From the NCBI GenBank assembly GCA_037074705.1, contig CM073590.1, positions 236,270,101 to 236,334,100 of the forward strand: 64,000 bases of DNA, in the 5' to 3' direction. Both the position numbers and the translations under genes were made by a program. Positions 25,161-35,670 of this stretch are shown piece after piece. This stretch comes from Zhengitettix transpicula (Eukaryota; Arthropoda; Insecta; Orthoptera; Tetrigidae). A model generated the notes under the pieces. The model was given only the letters and a program-made list of their open reading frames with translations, searched no databases and was not told the DNA's origin. Numbering within the stretch: position 1 is the stretch's first letter; each line of letters begins with the position of its first letter.

Positions 25161-25469
25161 TCGTCTTCCGCAGACGTTCTGAAATATTTTACAAAATTAC
25201 AATCAAAATAACCAAGATGGTGATTGACGCGTCAACGATATGACGAGCTGTTAACAAAGAAAAGATCTAAAAAACTTAAGACAATAGTTCGAGGCTATCA
25301 CACAAGCAATAGTGAAGGTAAAAGTGTAAGAAATAAATTGAGAAAAGTTTTTATGGGGTGTTTGATCTATGCGAAACGCTATGACATGTTTGACGCAATC
25401 ACTGACACAATTACACTTTCTTCCCCTTACTGTAACCTATATTGTAACAGTTGAGATTACGGGACAATT

Positions 25470-25945
25470 CCAGGGCGAAGCAATTGTCAGTTGTCGGACA
25501 CATGCAGGCTGCAACCACGCGCCAGTGTTGCGGCGTCGCTGCGGAACGACCCGGTATCTGCGTGTAAAAGTGCGTGGGAGGCTTTCACACTGGCGCAAGG
25601 GAAGGCTAGCAGGTAGACTCACGTGTGTTCCGAGGTGTGCTTGTCGAGGAAGGCCCGTGAGTAGCGGCTGCCGGAGGAGTCGTCGCCGATGCCGTAGAGC
25701 CCGGCGACCGCGGCCATAGTCCCTCCGCATGGCTGCCCCGGGCCCACGGACGACGCCGAGTGCGCCCGAAGCCAACCAGGGCATTGATTGCAGACGCACG
25801 CAGACCACGCGTCACCCGCGTGGCGCGGCGCGGCGCGGCGAGCCAGGCCCTACCATTGTCACGCCGGACACTTTGCAAGGATAAGCGTGTAATAGGTGCA
25901 ACTGCGCGGCAGGCGCTGAGCGGCTGCCCGCCTGCCAGCAAAATG
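25470..25945 (-). promoter_or_regulatory. GC/CpG-rich island around the first exon (probable promoter and 5' UTR)
   Basis: About 475 bp rich in GC and CpG, bounded on both sides by AT-rich sequence. It contains a GCG-repeat-like run (25820-25840) and an ACGTCA-type CRE-like element near 25946 on the minus strand. The coding exon at 25717-25623 sits inside it, so the part above 25717 is probably the 5' UTR and core promoter for minus-strand transcription. A short uORF of 14 codons starts at 25855 (minus). No convincing TATA box was placed, and the start site is unknown. The long open frames on both strands here come from high GC (few stops). Confidence 0.5.
25623..25717 (-). CDS. First coding exon of an unidentified gene (31 codons plus 2 nt, then a splice donor)
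   Basis: Read on the minus strand, an ATG at 25717-25715 has A at -3 and G at +4. It opens a frame starting MAAVAGLYGIGDDSSGSR and continuing with YSRAFLDKHTSEH. The frame then meets a consensus donor: the exon ends at 25623 and GTGAGT runs 25622-25617, giving a phase 2 intron. Reading through the donor gives a stop at once, as expected for an exon end. The peptide is balanced (acidic, aromatic and hydrophobic residues mixed), whereas the overlapping longer frames here are arginine-rich shadows. It lies in a GC/CpG-rich island that stands out from AT-rich flanks, as a 5' exon would. I do not recognise the protein family, and no later exon was found at lower coordinates. An upstream ATG at 25855 opens a 14-codon uORF if transcription starts above it. 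The exon call is an inference from start, donor and composition. Confidence 0.6.
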
Positions 25946-26164
25946 TGACGTCGGCGGTTACGAAAGCCCACAAATACGATTTTATAATATATCATAGTAG
26001 CTTCAAAGTTGGATCAATGCTTATAATAAATTATAGGAATACATTTTTTTCATTACTTAATTTTTCCTATTAAATTAGAAATGTTAGAATTTTATTATAT
26101 TAGAACAATTAATTAAGTAATATTAATTATCACAAATGTTTCTTCAAGTAGCATGCAACACAAC

Positions 26165-26510
26165 GGTCATCCATTTCATGGCTGCTACCATACTAACATA
26201 GGACGGGATGGAAAGAGGCGAAGTGTAAGGGTCACAAGCAGGACCCCGAGCTGTAGATTAAGGATCCTGCTGGGCTTTCACCTAACTGTGATTCAGGAAA
26301 AAAACCGTGAGAAACTTGCATCAAGTAGTTCGGGCTCTTGGTACATGTCCCACGTCATTCAGATTAAAGAGAAATCGGGACTCGTAGTACGGGTTCAACT
26401 TACTTGCCCAGATTTTTGGGACAGTTGGTTTACTTGTCCAATGAGAACAGCAGACAACTCTTAACGTATGACTAACGACTGAGATTTTGAAATGTATGTA
26501 CACTCCTCAA
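26165..26510 (-). repeat. Very old, diverged family A repeat
   Basis: Recognisable only by its ordered remnants: AACATAGGACGGGATGG, AAGGATCCTGCTGGG, TTGCATCAAGTAGTTCGG, GGTACATGTCCCACG, GACAACTCTTAACGTATG. It is heavily substituted. Confidence 0.65.
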
Positions 26511-26694
26511 CGCCAGAGAAATAAAATCTTTGAGTAAATAAGGATATATTTTATGCTTTTTTACTTTAATACTTGTATTACATCTTTTTCTTAGTTGAAA
26601 ATTATCAAAATAAACTGAAATTACAGTTTAATATTTTATTTCTCTCCACCTCTGTTAGTCAGTTGTTATTATTCAAAGACATATAACGCTCCCT

Positions 26695-27068
26695 TCGGAC
26701 AGTTTTGAAAGATGTATGTTGTGGGGTCGCGGCACTTGTTCATACGGTAAGAGTTTTCCACTATTATTATTGCAATAGACGACCAGCTGCCTCCATGTCG
26801 AGGCCTGGAGAATGGAATGCTGCGATCCCACAGTAAACCTATTTACAATCATCGGAAGGGCGTGGGACAAGTACCAAGAGCCCGACGTGCCTGATGCAGG
26901 CTTTTCTATGGGTTTCCCTGCATCACTTTTAGTCGAATTGCTAGGTAGGATCCTTAAATTCTTAGTTAAACCTTGACTACGTTGCTCTACCATTCGAAAT
27001 CCACCCTTTCCGCATCCATTCCTATGCTGTTAAAGGAGAGTTTCTACCCTCGGGCAGCCAGTTACTCT
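26695..27068 (+). repeat. Family A repeat, diverged, sense orientation
   Basis: Contains GTTGTGGGGTCGCGG, CAGCTGCCTCCATGTCGAGG, GGAATGCTGCGATCCCACAG, GGGCGTGGGACAAGTACC, CTGATGCAGG, GGTAGGATCCTTAAA and CCTATGCTGTTAAAGG in order, ending near AGTTACTCTAAAC. Together with 26165-26510 it forms an inverted pair of old copies. Confidence 0.8.
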
Positions 27069-27442
27069 AAACAAAATAGGAACTTTGGCTTAAATTCCTC
27101 GATTAAAAGCAAAAAGAGAAAAACCCTGAATGAGGAACTATTTCGGATTAAACTTTTTAGGTATCTCTTATTTGAACAATTAAAAATATTTATGAAACGT
27201 GATTAAATCAGGTATAATATTTGTGAAAATTTCTATTGGGAAAAAAGTATCTCAATAGTTTGACGGTCAATATTACGATTTGTATTTTGTTGTCTATTTA
27301 GGATGTGAAATTCCCTGAATCGTTCGTCGCGTCATGTGATCTCTGTTTTGTTGGGTTTGCTGACCTTACAGGCTCGTAACTCCGAGTTAAAGCGAAATTG
27401 TTTTCCCTTCACAAAAAAAAAAAATAGTGCAAGTTCCCTTAC

Positions 27443-27690
27443 CTTCTCTAATATTCATCAAGTGTCTCAATTTTCTCCTTTTCTCTCTCTGGTCTTCCTC
27501 ACTGAATTCTTTTACTGGTGACCACAACTCATCTACCCATCTCTGATCCTCAATTCTGTCTACTTCTTTTCGGCTGTCATCAAAATAATCTATTAGTGAC
27601 CCAATCAACTGAGACCAGCTGGACACTACCGGAACAACGTCTGTGAGTGTAGTGTCCTCTTCCAGTCTCAGGTCATTTTGACGTTTTTAT
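27443..27690 (-). pseudogene. Coding-like segment ending in a splice donor (unidentified, probably degraded)
   Basis: On the minus strand the frame reads RLEEDTTLTDVVPVVSSWSQ and continues through LIDYFDDSRKEVDRIEDQRW and VKEFSEEDQREKRRK to NIREG. It ends at 27443 against a donor-like GTAAGG (27442-27437). The composition is highly protein-like (acidic/basic alternation, Trp, few rare residues). Just upstream on the same strand, another frame reads VSLVTIFDLQHITLALVDIK and then hits a stop near 27682. This suggests a one-base frameshift between two parts of one ancestral sequence. No family recognised. It could be a decayed gene, an old retrotransposon ORF or one exon of a real gene with a different acceptor. 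No pyrimidine-rich acceptor was found. Confidence 0.35.
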
Positions 27691-27711
27691 ATCAACCAGT
27701 GCAAGCGTAAT

Positions 27712-28143
27712 ATGCTGAAGATCAAATATTGTCACCAAACTGACCTTAACTCCTTTAAAATAATATTTCTGACACGAATACTTCCTGAACACCATCGGGT
27801 ATCTGCTAATATGTTTGAGATGGACCGCAACAAGAGACATCTGTTAAGTGGGAACGATTTACCCTCCTCCGGGATGACAGTCTGGACGTTTAATCTCAAG
27901 GCTGTGGAAGGCTGCCTCAAGAGGGGCTTTACGTTTCTCTCTGTAGGGATCCCTAACCATAGACACTGGGGAAATGGCTCTGTGGATGACCTGAGGGACT
28001 CGTTCTCAGAAGTCACACAACTGCTACTTACCCTCGGAAACAAGCCGCAGGGGAGGCCGAGATTGTCGTTAAAATATCTGAATGATAACAAACTGACGGT
28101 CAATTATACACCGAAGTTGTCAGGAAACTATAAAATAAATTAG
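27712..28143. pseudogene. Coding-like stretch open on both strands, adjoining the 27443-27690 segment
   Basis: A 432-bp stretch, less AT-rich than its surroundings, has an open frame of 143 codons on the plus strand (includes MTVWTFNLKAVEGCLKRGF and SVDDLRDSFSEVTQLLLTL). It also has one of 123 codons on the minus strand (includes LGIPTERNVKPLL). Both look moderately protein-like, and codon pattern by eye does not settle the strand. The minus strand would place it directly upstream of the 27443-27690 segment, so a single decayed minus-strand gene or element is possible. No family recognised. Confidence 0.25.
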
Positions 28144-28144
28144 T

Positions 28145-30668
28145 GACAGTTGAAAGATTACGTCGTTGAAACAAGAAAATTCATCAGCTTCAGACAATGG
28201 CGGGGGGGAAAAAAAGGAGAGATCTTACTGAGACTTTTTAAATTATTAATGTAGATGAAATTATACCATAGTGAAACGGTTGCTTCTGTTAAAAGAACAA
28301 ACATTTCCTCAGTCGTGTGGCGAGTCTAGTTAATGTGTCAGAAAAAAAATCTGAACTTTGTCTGGATCGCTGACCGATACTGTACCTCGATGGCGGGATT
28401 GCGTGTCTTACTACATCCAAAAACGTTGCATAAAAATTGTGTGGTATTTTGTCTGCTATTTGGCTATTTATTTATCTACTTAGTATACTTTTAACACCAT
28501 GACGATTTATATTTCATAATTAAAAAGAAAGTAATATGCTGAAATAATAAAAGCAAACTGCTGAGGATTTGACTTTGGGAGTCCACAGAAGAGGACATTT
28601 TCAAATATTCTAAGACGTAAAATGGTCGATTGAGAAGACCAAATTTAATACACATGTAATTATAAGGGTTCAAGTTTCAACTTATGACTAGAAAACATCA
28701 AATAACTGGAGAATTAAAGGCATAAATGTCCATCGATTCGTCCCAGAAGAAGAAGTGTTGTAACAACTCACCTTATTACTAGTTCGTGGGAAAATCAATT
28801 ACGTAAATGGAGAAAATAAAATCTCGAATGTATTAATGCGTAAGAATGGGAGAGGAGGAACGAATTCTATAAGATTTTTTTTCAAGATTTGCCATTCGAA
28901 TTTTCAGAAGCAGCAAGATAAATCAGAGTAATTGATAACGAGTCCGCTTGATAGAATTAAATCACGAAAGGGCATGACTAATGGTGAAGATCCTTCAACG
29001 CCATGATGCGTGTCATTTTCTCATACAATTTCCCTTTGAATTTATGCCGGGGTTTAAAAGATTGTTAAATGGATACTGACGAATTGCAAAAAAAAAATAG
29101 ATTTCTAATGCTGGCCCATAAACTCCCAGGAAGTTTTTGGTAATGGAAAATCAACTTACAAAAAGATTACATGATTGAAAAAAAAATCATTTTAAATATC
29201 GTTTACAATGGTTTTTAATTTAATTAGAAAACAGTGAGTCAAAAAATGATTTAATTAATTATCGACGTAATTAAACTTGGAAATATTTATTAAAATATAT
29301 ATCAGTTATGTTAGAAATACTTTTGTAACAAATGTTTAGTTTCGTCATAATCGATTAATGTAAGAATTATTTTTCACATCTCTTCGCTTCCCTTTTACAC
29401 TTTATAATTTTGTAGAAATTGTGAATGATAAATAAATATGAGAATAAAATTTATATAATGGAGTCTATTATGAACGGAATAATTGTTTTTTTTTAAAAAA
29501 AATTATATGTAGTTTATAGAAGAAATATTGGAAAAATCACACAAACAATGTCCGATACCTACAGAGGTTTGTGAATAATTGCTGAGAATAATAATAGAAA
29601 ATATGTTAAGTCAAAAGTAGATAATGTGGGAGATAGACATTTGTTTGGAATTTTTTTTCGTGTAGATAATAATTCCACGTTCAGAAGGGAACGTCCAGGA
29701 GGGTTATGAGAACAACTTAAAAGGGTGATCACGTACCATTACAGAGGTGAAAGCGATTCTGTGAAGCTGGGAGAATAAAAGCTTTGACAGAGGAAGGAGA
29801 GAGTAAGTTGAGCATTAGGCTCGACATCTCCCAGCGGGATAAAGAACGATGTAATGGACCGTCAGAGAGACTTACTCCGGCAATTTGGCAGTGATACAAG
29901 AAGTCTCGGAATAAGGATGCGCTGGCTGGACCCCGAAGCAAGAGCTGCAGTTGTAATGAGGTTGGCGACACTGCGAGTCCGGTACTGCGGCGCTGTATTT
30001 GTTTAGCTCTTTCAAAAAAAGAACACATTCATCTGTGTTTAAATGTTTCTCTTACCACTTTCAAGTTCAATTCTCGCTATTATTTTCTTACTGTCTGGGC
30101 GAGATTCAATTCACCAGTCGGCAGTCGGTCGTTAGATATTCTCAGAAAAATAAAAACAACGTTCTGAAATTATCTGGAAAATGCATGTGGCCTCGACGGA
30201 TGCATTTGAATATTTTTTTGTTGTTACATTATCTGGGTCATAAAATAAATAATTGGACAAGCCTGACGTTGTCAAGAGATCGAAAGCCAAAGTGATCCGG
30301 GAAAGAAGTGGAGGAAGACAAGGAATAGGAAAGAGACTACCTTAAAGCTGGAAAGTTTAAATACGTGAGAGAAACGATAGTTGTATTTTATTATTAGTTG
30401 TCGCATAATGGCTATGAAGTTGAGTGCCACATTTTATTGGACAGAAATTTAGTAACTACTTTCTTTAGTTTAAAGTGAGCTCATCCTGACCAGGGTTCCT
30501 TAACCGACCCGGACATCCCTTATGCCATTTTATGTACTCGTATACACTTGGACAATTAGTTAGAGATTGTCCACTGACGTCTCACCAATAAATTACACCC
30601 TTCTCTTTCCGTTGGGCTCCCACTGAAAAAAAAAATCGAGGATGGCCACCACCAAATGATGGAATTAG
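28145..30668. other. No supported gene; one GC-richer patch at 29720-30010
   Basis: The patch at 29720-30010 is open on the minus strand (99 codons) and contains a GTAAGT (29875-29870, minus) and a GTACGT (29735-29730, minus), both possible donors. An acceptor-like CAACTGCAG lies upstream. It is too ambiguous to call an exon. Confidence 0.4.
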
Positions 30669-30872
30669 CTTTTTGACTCTCCGGTTATGAACTAGAAGAC
30701 CTGACGCCAAAGTCAGCTTTGAGATGTTGAGTGATTTCATGGCAGCAGTCGGCCAGTTGGTCGAGAGGCATGGAGTCGGTAATGCTGCGTCCCCGCGTAG
30801 GAACAACAATCTATAAGCGTGGGACATGTTCCGAGAGCCCGATCTACCTTCTACTGGTTACTCTATGGTTTT
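30669..30872 (+). repeat. Diverged family A variant, first copy of a local tandem duplication
   Basis: Shares AGCAGTCGGCCAGTTGG, GGCATGGAGTCGGTAATGC, GCGTCCCCGCGTAGG and GCGTGGGACATG with family A, but has a distinct 5' part (TTTTTGACTCTCCGG, ACTAGAAGACC, GACGCCAAAGTCAGC). It breaks off after GGTTTTATT. Confidence 0.7.
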
Positions 30873-30888
30873 ATTTTCATGGTATTAC

Positions 30889-31256
30889 CTTTTTGACTCT
30901 CTGGTTCTAAACTAGAAGACCTTGGGAAAGGAACCTACATTTTACCTGACGCCAAGGTCAGCTTTGAGATGTTGAGTGCTCTCATGGGAGCAGTCGGCCA
31001 GTTGGCCGAGAGGCATGGAGTCGGTAATGCGGCGTCCCCGCATAGGAACAACAATGCATAGGCGTGGGACAAATACCGAGAGCCCGATCCAGCTTCTACT
31101 GGTTACTCTAAGGTTTTATTTGTTTCCTCATGCAGATGATTGCTTTGTAGGATCATTAAACAACAGCCATGGAGCATTACTTAATCCGTGTCTTATCTTT
31201 CTCCCCTTCCACAATCCCCTTTTGATCCCTTACTATACTATTATAGTTAAGTAGCG
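30889..31256 (+). repeat. Diverged family A variant, second copy of the tandem duplication
   Basis: Repeats the preceding unit from TTTTTGACTCTCTGG, with an extra 22 bp or so after the AGAAGACC block. It then continues to the family 3' region (TAGGATCATTAAAC, CTTACTATACTATTATAG). The two units are alike enough to suggest a duplication after the original insertion. Confidence 0.7.
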
Positions 31257-31344
31257 ATTTTCTGCAAAAAAACTGCCTTCGTTATTAATCATCTGTCAAC
31301 CCCGTCTGAGAATTATTAGGTCAGTCACCAAGAAACTTTCCTGT

Positions 31345-31435
31345 AACTTTGGCATCTGCAGTACTCGCAACTGTAGTCAGTATCTCTGAATCGTATCAAA
31401 GAGTTCCCGGGCTCGAATCCCGGTACGGGAATGGC
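31345..31435 (+). repeat. tRNA-derived SINE head
   Basis: GGGCTCGAATCCCGGTACGG (31409-31428) is a B-box and T-arm-like sequence ending in the GGGA common in tRNA-derived SINEs. Upstream CAACTGTAGTCAGTATC may be a decayed A box. No intact cloverleaf. Confidence 0.4.
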
Positions 31436-32961
31436 TGTTTTTACTCTTCACGGTCTTGAAAACTGAGGACATATCTGAAGGTGAAAGAATCTCAACTCTG
31501 CCCACGTGACACTCGGAAAAAAACACCTGAATGTGTCATGGAAGGTGTCAGTCCCGCAGCACTCCTGTTAGATCTGCAACGGACTGCAGAGCCAAGGAGA
31601 GTTTCTGACAATCTCCTTTGTGTCGGATTTGTATGGATGCCGATTCTTCTGCAACAGAATTTTCCGATACCATAATTATTTAATATAAAGTTTGCGCTAA
31701 AAGAAAATTTTTCAGTAGTGGTAAAGGCAACCAATGACATTTCCTGTTCATCGTCAGAGAACCGGAGGGAACCAGTTGGGAGCAGAGCCATGGAAGATGA
31801 GGTATAAATGAAACCATGGATATGAACGAGTATTTTTTCTTAGAGGTTCAGTCGTGGAGAAATCGAAGGGACTGCAATTTTAAGGGAAATAGGTTCTTGT
31901 GAAGGCCAACGATCCGTTGTTTTAGACTTAGAATACATGTACGAGGATTTAAAGGCTAGATTTATAAATAATTACTTGTTTTGAATTTCAATTGTGTCGT
32001 GATTACAAAGTAAAAAACATTATTTAAATCTTTCTTCTTTGTTTATCGTGATTACAGAAAATGTTCTCAGTAGAAACCGTGTCAGGTAACTTTCTGCCGT
32101 GTCCGAACATGAAATTACAGAGGAAGTTTCTAGTGCATAGTTTATAAAGTTCCAAAGTGTAGTCGAGCGCTGAGAACAACGATCCATCTGAAGCGCCAAT
32201 TTCGGTATACTGCAGCATTAGAAAGCCAGTGGCAAGAGCGTATAAATCTCAGGGTTGTTCCATGGTTTACGACTCACAAAACGGACTTGAGTACACACAC
32301 AGTGTGCAATTCTCTGAATGCTATGAACAACTAAATTGCTCTGATACTATGGACAAGAGAGCGATGAAACATGGACGGCGAACTTCCTAATCCAAGAATA
32401 ACAAATTGATATTTTTATATCTCTTGAAACTTTACCGTTCCATGGAAAAAAAATGTGTAAGGAATTGCGAGAAGAGATGAGAAAGATTAAGTCCATCTGT
32501 CTGCTGATTTAATTTCAGAAGTCCTTTGGAGGACCAACTCAATAATTGCGAAGTCTCCAGTAAAATATAAATTTCCTCTTGTTCTTTCATGTCCATATTT
32601 CATTCCTCCCGTTCAGTCCTAAATTACTTAAGTTTTCATTTCTCACTTTTTGCCTTCTTCTGTAACTATCAAAAGAGTTCAACTGAATGATAATAAGTCA
32701 CTCATTAATTAAAATACGTGTCCATCGACCTCATTGCGGTTCACAAGGTAACCTTAAGAAAGATAAAATGCATTAATTAAAACGTCCAGAGCTCCTTTTA
32801 ATGACCTAATAGAATGATGTATTCAAAAAATTATTAATTATCTTGTTTATTTAGATATCAGTGATTTCTCATTACATACTTGTCCATCGGAACATCTAAA
32901 ATTTCTACTAAGAGAGTATAAAATTATTTCTTAAAAAATACGTATATTCTTATTGAAAAAT
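31436..32961. other. No supported gene
   Basis: Frames at 31481 and 31492 overlap on opposite strands, and neither has splice support. The remainder is ordinary AT-rich DNA. Confidence 0.5.
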
Positions 32962-33165
32962 GTCAGCGACATCCGTAACACCGCATTTGACTCCAATCTC
33001 GATTGTTTTTATTTTTATGAACCATCACCTCTAAAGATTTTGAAATTATACACAAAAATATATGGAGAACCGTTATCTGACTCACTATCCTCGAAAAAAA
33101 AATTTCGACAAAATTATAGGCCTCTTTAACAAGTTTGTAAAATTCCAGACACCCACCCTCGCCCC
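32962..33165. repeat. Family E repeat, copy 1
   Basis: TCAGCGACATCCGTAACACC, GACTCCAATCTCG, GAAATTATACACAAAAATAT, AACCGTTATCTGACTCAC and CACCCTCGCCCC. The order matches copy 3 at 35293. The origin is unknown; it is possibly a LINE untranslated part. Confidence 0.65.
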
Positions 33166-33204
33166 TGGGAGTTAATGGGCAACTTTAATGCCATAACTAA
33201 CCTC

Positions 33205-33600
33205 AGAGATATACATAATCTCGGATTTGACTCCAAAGTCGGTTGATTTAGCGGTTTCTTTTGTAACATACCTCCACTCCAACCCCCAAGGGTGCTCCCA
33301 CTCCTATGCCGAATTGGGTTAAAATTTAGAAAGGCTTCGGGTTTCCACCAGGGGTTATATCGGTAGGCAGAGACGTTTCGATGGATAGCTCTTCCATCTT
33401 CTTTCAGACTGGAGGAAGATGGAAGAGCTGACCATCGAAACGTCGCTGTCTCCTTGAAACCAGCACGAGAAGCCTTTCTAACTTCTATCCACCGGCAAAG
33501 CCTTCGACCTCTGGGTTGAAATTATACATAAATAAAACATCGGGAAAAACACGATCAATCTCATTGACCCCCAGAAATAATAATTGATGACTGAATATAA
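33205..33600. repeat. Family E repeat, copy 2, split by an inverted-repeat insertion
   Basis: CAGAGATATACATAATCTCG, GACTCCAAAGTCGG, ACATACCTCCACTCC, ATGCCGAATTGGG up to 33326. It then resumes at 33513 with GGGTTGAAATTATACATAAA, AACATCGGGAAAAACACG and CTCATTGACCC. The hammerhead-like element sits between. Confidence 0.7.
33327..33512. repeat. Miniature hammerhead-like inverted-repeat insertion flanked by an 11-bp direct repeat
   Basis: Arms about 33327-33408 and 33412-33500 are inverted copies with almost no spacer. The right arm has GGAAGATGGAAGAGC, then GACCATCGAAACGTCGCTGTC: a GATGG/CCATC stem followed by GAAACG and GTC. The flanks are GGGTTAAAATT (33316-33326) and GGGTTGAAATT (33513-33523), an apparent target-site duplication inside a family E repeat. 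Confidence 0.7.
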
Positions 33601-34814
33601 TTTCTACGGCGCGTATTTTATGAAACTCACTTCTTTTTAAAACGCGTTAAGAGATAGGGTGGTTATATATTTGTAGATCGTAAAAATACACATAGTTTCT
33701 GTGAATTTATAGTGATAGTTCTTCCTATGGGGAGAACATTAAGTGATATTTAAAAATGAAGCTGCACAAATTTTTATGAAGACAGTTAGCCTCAACTTTC
33801 AACTGAACGTTTTTTCTCTTTCTGTAATTATCCTGTAGTGTTACAGATGTCAGTGAAAAGTAAACTTCTCTGCGCAGGAACATTAATACACTCCGCACTC
33901 TCCTCCCTTATAAATTAATCGAGGAAAAAGCACCGTGCCCGCTTAATTACAGCATCGTAATGGCTGAAAAGCAGTTTGACATTAAACACTAGAACGTAAT
34001 CTAGAAAATTAGCCGGAAGAAAGCCTTGAGGTAATTAACCGTGTTTCCTAGTGGAGGCGAACATAAAGATCGACCTACTTAAAGGAGGCTTTGACAAATG
34101 GTGTTGCATGGAAGCTGCATCGAGAATCTAATTTTAGCTGTTGACCCAGTGCAGTGCAAGTGATCGATTTATGTTGTGCTGTAACATTCCCAGAGCAGCG
34201 TGGGAATTAAGGGTGACATATGACCAGTCCCAGGCCGGAACGCCGCATCAACCGGTCCTCAGAGGCAGACCTCACACTGCAGGACCTTGTACAGCCCACT
34301 TACAACGGACTATAAAGCGTATGAAATTACAAGGGAGATCACTTACACGTCCTTGGAAATTACGTTAATTACCTTTAAACCCCGTTAATTAAACGGGAAC
34401 GGTCAGATTCCCAAAATGAATTTATTATGAAGATGAACAATGAACCTACTTCACCAACTATTAAAATATTCTCCAAGTGTGTCTCAGTAAAGGTCTGTAA
34501 TTACCTGTAAGTATCCTTGAATTAATGTTGATCCGATTAATTTCCTTAAGTATACACGATAATAAAAACTCTTAAAAATTATAAAATCTTTCTATTGCAA
34601 ACAAGATTAATCGTAGAGATACAAAACGTCTGTCATAGATGTTTACTAATCAGATAAAAAGAAAGACCCAATAAATTAATAAAAACAAATATTACCACAA
34701 TTTTTCTTTCTGATTATTTGCTACTTCTTTCATCATTGTGATTATGTAATTCATAATTACAGAAGTATGAAAATAAATATTAGAATACTGTGGAATTTCA
34801 TTTATCTTACTATC

Positions 34815-35550
34815 ACAAGGTGCTCAGCGTTGCCCGGGTATTTATTTATGAAAGCCCTTAAAAGTGTTTAATTCTGCATTAATCTATTAGTTGAGAAGTG
34901 GTTGAAGGCAACTATGCAGATAAAATGCTAATTTCAGAACAACTACCCCTTCTCCCGTGATTTAAGAAAACCATAAATATTCACGAGACCAAATATTATA
35001 AGAAATACTCTTGAAAAGATATACACGGTACCTTAATACTCTAAAGAAAACACGCACTTATCTAATAAAGTTAAGCTTGGATGAAGTTTTCTCGGGATTG
35101 CAACCGGGAGCGGGTCACCCAGTTGGAATCCCGAGTAAAACTTCATCCAGCAACAACACCGGGAAAACCTACGTTCCTTAAAGTTGAGCTTGTCCAACGT
35201 GTTAAAAATTGCACGAGGAACTTTTATATTCCTCTTCCACCCCATAGTTAAAGTAAAACTTACCTGGCATATTTTATGTCGAAATAAAACTCAGCGACAT
35301 CCATAACGCGGGATGTGACTCCAATCTTGGTATTTTTCGTGTTATTTTTATTTAAAGTGCCTCCATACCCAACCCTAAAGGTCTCATGCCGAAAGGGGCT
35401 GAAAAATTATACCCAAAACAACATTGGGAGAAACACTATCAGTCTCATTGACCCAGAAAACTATTTATTTGACTCAAATATAGGTCGTTTTAGCATGTTT
35501 GAAATTTTGAACCCCCTGTACAACACACACCCTAGAGGCGGTAGACGAGT
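34815..35550. repeat. Family E repeat, copy 3, with upstream part and a nested palindromic insertion
   Basis: The upstream part has CAGCGTTGCCCGGGTATT (34826-), a GCCCGGGTA motif common in arthropod repeats, and CCCCTTCTCCCGTGATTTAAG. A similar inverted motif, GGCAACGCCGGGCAC, is at 48611. The main part from 35293 has CAGCGACATCCATAACGCGG, GACTCCAATCTTGG, GAGAAACACTATCAGTC, CTCATTGACCC. The palindromic insertion at 35080-35179 splits the upstream part. Confidence 0.6.
35080..35179. repeat. Small palindromic insertion flanked by a 13-bp direct repeat
   Basis: Inverted arms GGATGAAGTTTTCTCGGG (35079-) and CCCGAGTAAAACTTCATCC (to 35149) enclose a GC-rich loop with GAGCGGGTCACCC. The flanks AAAGTTAAGCTTG (35067-35079) and AAAGTTGAGCTTG (35180-35192) look like a target-site duplication. 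It resembles the insertion at 33327 in layout, but its hammerhead boxes are not evident. Confidence 0.6.
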
Positions 35551-35621
35551 CTTAACCAGTTTTGTTTGTTTTGGGTTCCAAAGGAACATGTGTAGAAAAT
35601 TTTCATGAAATTGCTTCACGC

Positions 35622-35622
<1 letters not shown>

Positions 35623-35665
<43 letters not shown>
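35623..35665. repeat. (AT)n microsatellite
   Basis: About 43 bp of pure TA repeats. Confidence 0.95.

Positions 35666-35670
<5 letters not shown>

Noticed and set aside
25369..25995. Long Arg/Ala-rich frames on both strands of the GC island
   Set aside because: High GC lowers stop frequency. The composition is arginine-rich and inconsistent with the better short exon frame on the minus strand.
29729..30028. Minus-strand frame with two donor-like GT sites
   Set aside because: Acceptor, frame and protein similarity could not be made consistent; it was left as an unassigned GC-richer patch.
31409..31431. tRNA gene suggested by GGCTCGAATCCCGG
   Set aside because: Only the B-box/T-arm part fits. 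No acceptor stem or anticodon arm can be drawn, so a SINE remnant is more likely.
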